Source of the DNA: Echinarachnius parma
Taxonomy: Eukaryota > Echinodermata > Echinoidea > Clypeasteroida > Echinarachniidae
DNA: 64,000 nt
NCBI GenBank assembly: GCA_037951105.1
Contig: JBAMJV010008146.1
Location: forward strand, 1-64,000
Direction of reading: 5' to 3'
Shown: positions 58,898 to 64,000 of the stretch, piece after piece
Layout: each line of letters begins with the position of its first letter
Position numbering within the stretch: position 1 is the stretch's first letter
Notes under the pieces: model-generated
What the model saw: the letters and a program-made list of their open reading frames with translations, nothing else
Told to the model about the DNA's origin: nothing
Databases searched by the model: none
Position numbers and translations under genes: made by a program

Positions 58898-60546
58898 TAT
58901 AGAGGTACGGATGTTCAATATGCAATATGTATGAAGTATTATAATTTATAATGGCTATTTACATGACTGTCTGAGAAGAAAGTACACAAATTATAACATT
59001 AAATATTATAAAATGTAGTGGCTGTAGCACAAGGGTCACGATATGTGCGTAAACATACAAACATCAGATACAATTACATCATCTGCACACAGTGGCGTAG
59101 CGAGGGTCAACGGATTGGGGGGGCACAACTGCGAGGGAGCGGAGCGACCAAGCCCGAGGGCGCGTAGCGCCCGAGGGGGGGGAGAGGGTGTGGGAGGGGG
59201 GTGTCCCCCCTCCCACGGTAGGGAGCTTTTGCAAATTTTCACTTGAAATAATGCAATCTGGTGCATACCTTGGAAGGAAATTTGATAATACTGAATTAAA
59301 GAAATCATCTCCCTCATGATAAAGTATACAAACACAATCGAACCTACGTGTACATGCACACACACCAGACTCAAATACGCTCACGTCGTATATATATCCG
59401 TGCTTGTCTATACTTATTGGGGGGAGGGTGTGGGAGGGGGTTTACCCCATCCCACGTGGAGAATTTTTTGAAATTTGTGTTTCAAATATCACTGTAGAAG
59501 TATGGTCATTATTGTCTTTTTATTTGTCATTGTATTATAATAGTGAACCTACTCGTAACGTATTTTTAAACGGGAATAGCGCGGAAAGATTGAGCCTTGC
59601 ATGAGATGGATCCACGTGATCCTGTATACTATATAGAGCCATCGATATAGTGATAGTGATATAGTGATATAGTGAAACTAAGCAAGGGCGTTAACAACTT
59701 CTCAAAAGTGGAGGGGAGACATTGCGAGGAAGCGAAGCGACCGAGTTGGGGAGGGTGTGGGAGGGGGTGTCCCCTCCCACAGTAGGGAGCTTTTGTATTT
59801 TGGGGCGTGAAATTGTGCGATTTGTTGCACACCTAAGACAGAAATTTCACGTAATATGAAGTATATAAGTATGGAACCAAACATACATAATGACAAAGGG
59901 AGGGGGACAATATCCCCCACTTTCAAATGTGGGGTGACATGATATTCCAATATGATTTGCGTTCAGCGCATATGGACCGAATTTACTGAAATATATATTA
60001 TTTCAGATTATTTTATTTCTCTGACGGTGTGCTATAGATGAGGGTTTAATAAACTTCGTTTGAGGTGTGTGTTTGAGAAATTACACTGCCCAACACAGTT
60101 CGAAAGGTGAGTTCAAGCAAACCGAAATGAAACTTGCAATATGAGAAACAGTATGCGCGCGAAGCGCCCGGCAAAAAACGAGATTTACAGTCCTTTTCAA
60201 ACAAAAAACAAACGGCTTTTTTGAAAATTAATTATTGATAAATGTGTCTTTCCCCTCTTTGGCATTTTATAAAATGGGTAGAAGAATCCCTGCATTCTGA
60301 TTGGTCAATTAGCATGTACAAGTTTGTTACTGATACATGGCTCACTTTAGTTTGATTTTCATTTTTGTTTCGCTTATTTTATAAAAACTAACGCTGCACA
60401 GGGGTATTTTGTGGATTTAAAAAATAAAAAAAAAATCTGATTTAATCTGATTTTTTTTCCATTTTTTATTTTAAAATTAATATAAACAAAATTTTATAAT
60501 TAAAAAAAATAAAAATATATGAAAATGTGAAATCAAATTTTTTCCC

Positions 60547-60632
60547 AGCCATGAGTCGGTACTTTTGCAGCCATGGGTCGGTACTTTTGAAGCCATGGGT
60601 CGGTACTTTGAAGCCATGGGTCGGTAAATTTA
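60547..60632. repeat. 22-bp tandem repeat
   Basis: Four units of AGCCATGGGTCGGTACTTTT plus two bases (first unit with A for G), at 60547, 60569, 60591 and 60612. Confidence 0.9.
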
Positions 60633-60687
60633 GCCAATTTAGCCATTACTGGGAAAAAGTCTGATTTTCACATTTTTTCGCGCCCAT

Positions 60688-60872
60688 TTTATAAAACAAA
60701 TGCTGCACAGGCATATTTCGTGGATCGGTAAGAATTGTATGCACTCTTTTAACTTTGGAAATGGTCTAAAACCCACTCGCTGCGCTCGTGGGTTTAAACC
60801 ATATCAAAGTTAAACTCGTGCATCCAATTCGTACCGATCCACTCATGCCTGTGCATCATTTGTATAATATCA
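60688..60872. repeat. 185-bp hairpin
   Basis: The left arm (CAAATGCTGCACAGGCATAT, GTGGATCGGTAAGAATTG, AACTTTGGAAATGGT) pairs with the right arm around CCCACTCGCTGCGCTCGTGGG. A related fragment without its partner arm precedes it at about 60375-60420. Confidence 0.8.
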
Positions 60873-61099
60873 CTCGATTTTTTTCTTCCTCATTTTCGGA
60901 ATTATTGGGGGGGGGAGCGAAATGATATGCTCGCCTCCAATATTTTCGTTGGGGGGCGACCGCACCCCTGCCCCCCAGGATCGACGCCATGGGAGGGGGT
61001 GTTCCCCTCCCACTGTAGTGAGCTTTTGCAAATTTGGGGCTTTAAATTGTGCGATTTGGCGCATACCCGAGACCAAAATATATGATTCGTAGTTCAAGC

Positions 61100-62240
61100 T
61101 ATAGAATCAAACATACATAATGTATGCATATTAAAAAGTGGGAGGAACAATCACCTCCACTTTCAAATGTATGGGGAGGGGCATGTCCCCCCGTCCCCGT
61201 CCCCGTCCCCTGCCTGTTGTCGCGTGACTAGACACATGACACGGGTCCCTTGAGCTAGTTTCAGTAGGCCTATGCTCAACTGATGCAGATGTCGACTCTG
61301 GAGAAGATGACTGGTGCTCCTTCAATCATGATCATCAACAATATGCCTAGATATGCATCATGAATTAATGGAACGGGTGCATTTGGAGTGAAGAAATTAG
61401 TAAAGGATGTTTGTCTTTATACCTAGACATTTAGGACTACGTAGTGCAGCTATGCGCCTTTATAGCCTGCATGAAGGCGTCAAATGGTCAAAATTATCTA
61501 TACAAGCGGGAGGCAGATTCAAGATCATAAAAAGGCCCTTGGTATGATGGACGATTTACCATGCGCTAGGAAGTTTGTTAGGCCTATACGCGCTCGCTAT
61601 GTCTTCTGAAGCGGTGAGCGTCGATCCTCGCGCACGGGACTGAAAATTTGTACATAAGGCGCTTTATTGGAAGGATTCTTCAAACTGATATACGTGCGCT
61701 ATTGCTATTACTAGGGAACGACCGTTATGTTCTTCTTTATTATCGTTGATAACATTATTATCATCACACAATTAAAAAACATGTTAAAGTTACCATATTT
61801 CGTTAATCATAATCTTACAATAAAATGTAGACACATTGTTGCATTATAAATCAGGCATTATAAAGCAGGCAGTAAGAAAGGGAACACCAATTCAACTGTT
61901 TTTTTGGTTTTTTGCCTTTTTTCGAGGGGGGGGGGGGGGGGGGTTGTGGTTTGTTTGCGTGGATAGTATACATGAGGGTTGTCATTATATAGGCAAACAC
62001 TTAACGGCAGATTGTAGGAAGGTTATTATGCATAACATTTTATTAGTATATTGTTTACAATTTGCTTTAGGAGGAAAGGTTCAAAATTCATCGAAATCTA
62101 ATTGACTGCATAATGCTAAACACTGATGTTCCAAAAAGAGCGATCGCATGAGAGCGCTCCAAAGCCCGCGCGCACTGCACGATCAGCTGTATGCGTTGTG
62201 TATTGTACGTGTATGTGTAAATGCCACTCGAACGCCAAGT
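61100..62240. other. No gene recognised
   Basis: Includes a GGGGAC reiteration (61185-61210) and a G run (about 61925-61942). No credible coding sequence. Confidence 0.5.
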
Positions 62241-62251
62241 ATCTCATCACA

Positions 62252-62373
62252 ATGTCCGATCTTGAGGAGGAAATTCCACTAAATTTAGACATCGAAGTTG
62301 ATGGTGATGATGGGGATGTAGGAGGGATAGAAGGAAGAAGACAAGTCGCAGAGGACCATAAAACCATTCTTCA
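62252..62373 (+). CDS. Candidate first coding exon, unrecognised
   Basis: ATG in a reasonable context (ATCACAATGT) follows a CpG-rich patch (62140-62200). It opens an acidic reading frame, MSDLEEEIPLNLDIEVDGDD, then a Gly/Asp run, then RRQVAEDHKTIL. A GTAAAGT donor-like site is at 62374; without it the frame stops at about 62375. Composition is unlike the random frames nearby. No downstream exon was found in the window, and chance is a fair alternative. Confidence 0.22.
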
Positions 62374-62418
62374 GTAAAGTCACTAAAAAAAGACTTTACT
62401 ACTATTTACTAGTGACGA

Positions 62419-62578
62419 CCCCGTTGCAGAAAGAGATACAATCGACTGTAAGTTACGATTGATCGTATGTCAGAAAATTTACGCGTTTCAACCAATCAGA
62501 TTTGCGCATCTAGAACACGTTATCTGACTTACGATCAATTGCAACTTAAAATCGATTGTATCTCTTTCTGCAACGGGG
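62419..62578. mobile_element. 160-bp MITE, CCCCGTTGCAGAAAGAG termini
   Basis: CCCCGTTGCAGAAAGAGATA with CAATCGA at the left is answered by its inverse at the right; subterminal TTACGATTGATCGTA/TTACGATCAATTGCAA also pair. Non-coding; superfamily not determined. Confidence 0.85.
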
Positions 62579-62580
62579 CC

Positions 62581-63160
62581 CTGGACACATGTACTGCTCA
62601 CTGCTGAATGCTGATACATAAATATAACATTTTATAATGTGGACAGTTTAGTATTGCGCTGGTTCTGGCGCACTAGTATGGGGCTCTGGCTGAGCGCGCG
62701 GCGCCAGAGCGAGACGCTGCCTGATGAGCTGCGGCACCGCTGAACTGCGATCGATCTGTCAGGCACATTGGCGGTAAACTGGAACGACACTCGGCGAGAC
62801 ATTTTGTAATTTTTCGAATGTGTAGGGCTGTTTCGGCAAATTTCAAAGAGTGTACAACATAAACTAATAAATGTGAGATTATATATTGCGAATATCAATT
62901 ACATAATCTTAAATGGAAATGCATAACATAAGTATGCAAAGGTATGCTCGCAATTTACCGCCATGTCTTTATGTACCGAACTAGTCAACAACAATCATCC
63001 TGCCAGGCTATGCCCGTTTACGGAAACATCTCGGCAAATAACACAACATAGAAGGATATTTAGAAGAAATTATCTGCATGCTTCAATATTGTATAATATA
63101 ATCTGCTTAATATGCAATATTAAAATGTAATTAGCTGATTTCGAGAGATTTTCTATTCCA
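62581..63160. other. No gene recognised
   Basis: A GC-richer patch at 62640-62775 (GCGCGGCGCCAGAGCGAGAC) is followed by AT-rich sequence. Open frames are short and featureless. Confidence 0.5.
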
Positions 63161-63166
63161 CTTTAA

Positions 63167-63905
63167 AGATAATGGTGAGTATTGGTCAAACTTAACTTTA
63201 GTAACCAAAACCTGCACGATTACGGTACAAACTAATAGTTATAACTTCACCATGCTCTAAAAGTATGCACAATTACAAACGACAAAGTAAAACCTCTGTT
63301 ATCATTTAAAAAATAGCCGTTACAACTCAAGTGTCAAATTAACTCTAGCGCGAAGCGATAGCGTTCTAGGTCCTAATACGGGACTGCAGTGCGCGGTATG
63401 GTAATACATGTATAGTATAGTACCGTGCATATTCATGTGTAACCGCAATCCCCGTTCGTTCGTCTTTCTAACACACGGATAGAAGTCCATGAGGCGCATA
63501 ATATCACTGATTTTTTGCGGAATGGAGGGGAAAATCATAATTTTAATCCACCCTATAGTTGGATCACATATTGGAGAGTGAATTGGTGGTAAGTACCGTA
63601 TCATATGTATAGTTTTAAGCACAATTAGCGTGCACAAACATATCTATTTTCAGTCCTGTATTAGGAGCACCTAGAACGTTAGGGCCTCGCGCTAGCGTTC
63701 TCTAAAAAGTGATACCCGGGCGTCAATCCTTTTATATCATATTTTGAAAGCAAATATCACAACAATGAAAGCATTTTTGAAAGGGAATTATTATTATTTC
63801 CCATGTTTTTTTCAATGATCTTTCATTTGGAATTGAAATCAACCAAATCCGTTACAATTGAATTTTGGGGGGCACTTTGGAAATTACCAATACTCACCAT
63901 TACCT
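63167..63905. mobile_element. TTAA-flanked foldback MITE, family 5
   Basis: Left AGATAATGGTGAGTATTGGT and inverted right AGGTAATGGTGAGTATTGGT, flanked by TTAA at 63163-63166 and 63906-63909. A second pairing inside (63345-63385 with about 63660-63705: GTTCTAGGT..CCTAATAC.GGACTG and inverse, plus GCGCGA..C) makes it a two-tier foldback. Non-coding. Confidence 0.85.
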
Positions 63906-64000
63906 TTAATCATCAGCTGGCGTAAGTCCGAGTCATGTAAAGTTTAGATATAGTACACAGTTGCATAATATATCTCGTGCTGAATCTTGAGCTAGGCGAG

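Larger units (their letters stand above)
59085..61095. repeat. G-rich dispersed family, four pieces
   Basis: Pieces at about 59085-59275, 59410-59490, 59690-59850 and 60980-61095 share GGGAGGGTGTGGGAGGGGGT, CCCCTCCCAC(A/G)GTAGGGAGC and TTTTGCAAATTT...TGCGATTTG(G/T)(T/C)GCA. The first begins AGTGGCGTAGCGAGGGT, also seen at 24.1-26.1 kb. The pieces are at different stages of decay. Open frames over them are artefacts. Confidence 0.7.

Noticed and set aside
59036-59384. 100-112 residue minus-strand frames with PPTPSPPPRA
   Set aside because: They lie in the G-rich dispersed repeat; proline content reflects C runs, and the related pieces keep no common frame.

Overview
This is an animal genome fragment, AT-rich and crowded with repeats. 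The protein-coding content points to an invertebrate deuterostome, most likely an echinoderm. The evidence is a Death-NACHT-LRR (NLR) receptor gene with a 2A ribosome-skipping motif upstream of the Death domain, an arrangement known from sea urchin NLRs. It sits beside a Ty3/Gypsy retrotransposon, a LINE fragment and many foldback/MITE elements. The species cannot be told from the sequence alone.

Layout. 1-9.3 kb: no intact gene; a degenerate LINE reverse transcriptase on the minus strand (1205-2870), two copies of a repeat carrying nuclear-receptor-like DR1 sites (4054-4783, 6317-7120), and two MITEs that meet at one shared TTAA (7882-9131). 9,349-21,333: a nearly 12 kb Ty3/Gypsy element on the minus strand, with two almost identical LTRs and a CTTC target duplication. 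It encodes gag (helix-hairpin-helix, capsid, zinc knuckle), pol reached through a textbook -1 frameshift signal, an integrase ending in a PHD finger, and a third coding region whose last domain is a TatD-family metal-dependent nuclease. In-frame stops and frameshifts break pol and the third region. 21.3-26.3 kb: foldback repeats and homopolymer tracts. 26,351-38,837: a giant composite element with TA-flanked inverted termini, filled with about 130-bp and 120-bp repeat units in opposed orientation and holding at least three successive nested insertions.

38,881-58,304 and beyond: an NLR gene on the plus strand. Six exons join in frame with canonical GT-AG sites: a basic 240-residue N-terminal exon, a 2A exon, a Death exon, a 21-residue linker exon, a NACHT exon and a first LRR-type exon. 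The 3' end lies outside the window or was not found. The predicted translation product splits at the 2A into a 284-residue basic protein and the Death-NACHT-LRR receptor, which would begin with proline. The 13.6 kb intron between Death and NACHT is a transposon store: three large inverted-repeat elements, several hairpin MITEs and two motif arrays.

58.3-64 kb: more MITEs (a TA-flanked GGTGGCCCAG foldback, a CCCCGTTGC element, a TTAA-flanked foldback), a G-rich repeat family in four pieces, and one weak candidate first exon (62,252). No tRNA, rRNA or CRISPR array was seen.

The points most worth following are the 2A-split NLR, the Gypsy element combining frameshift signal, PHD finger and TatD nuclease, and three large non-autonomous elements that each carry their own private array of a 14-bp near-palindromic motif.
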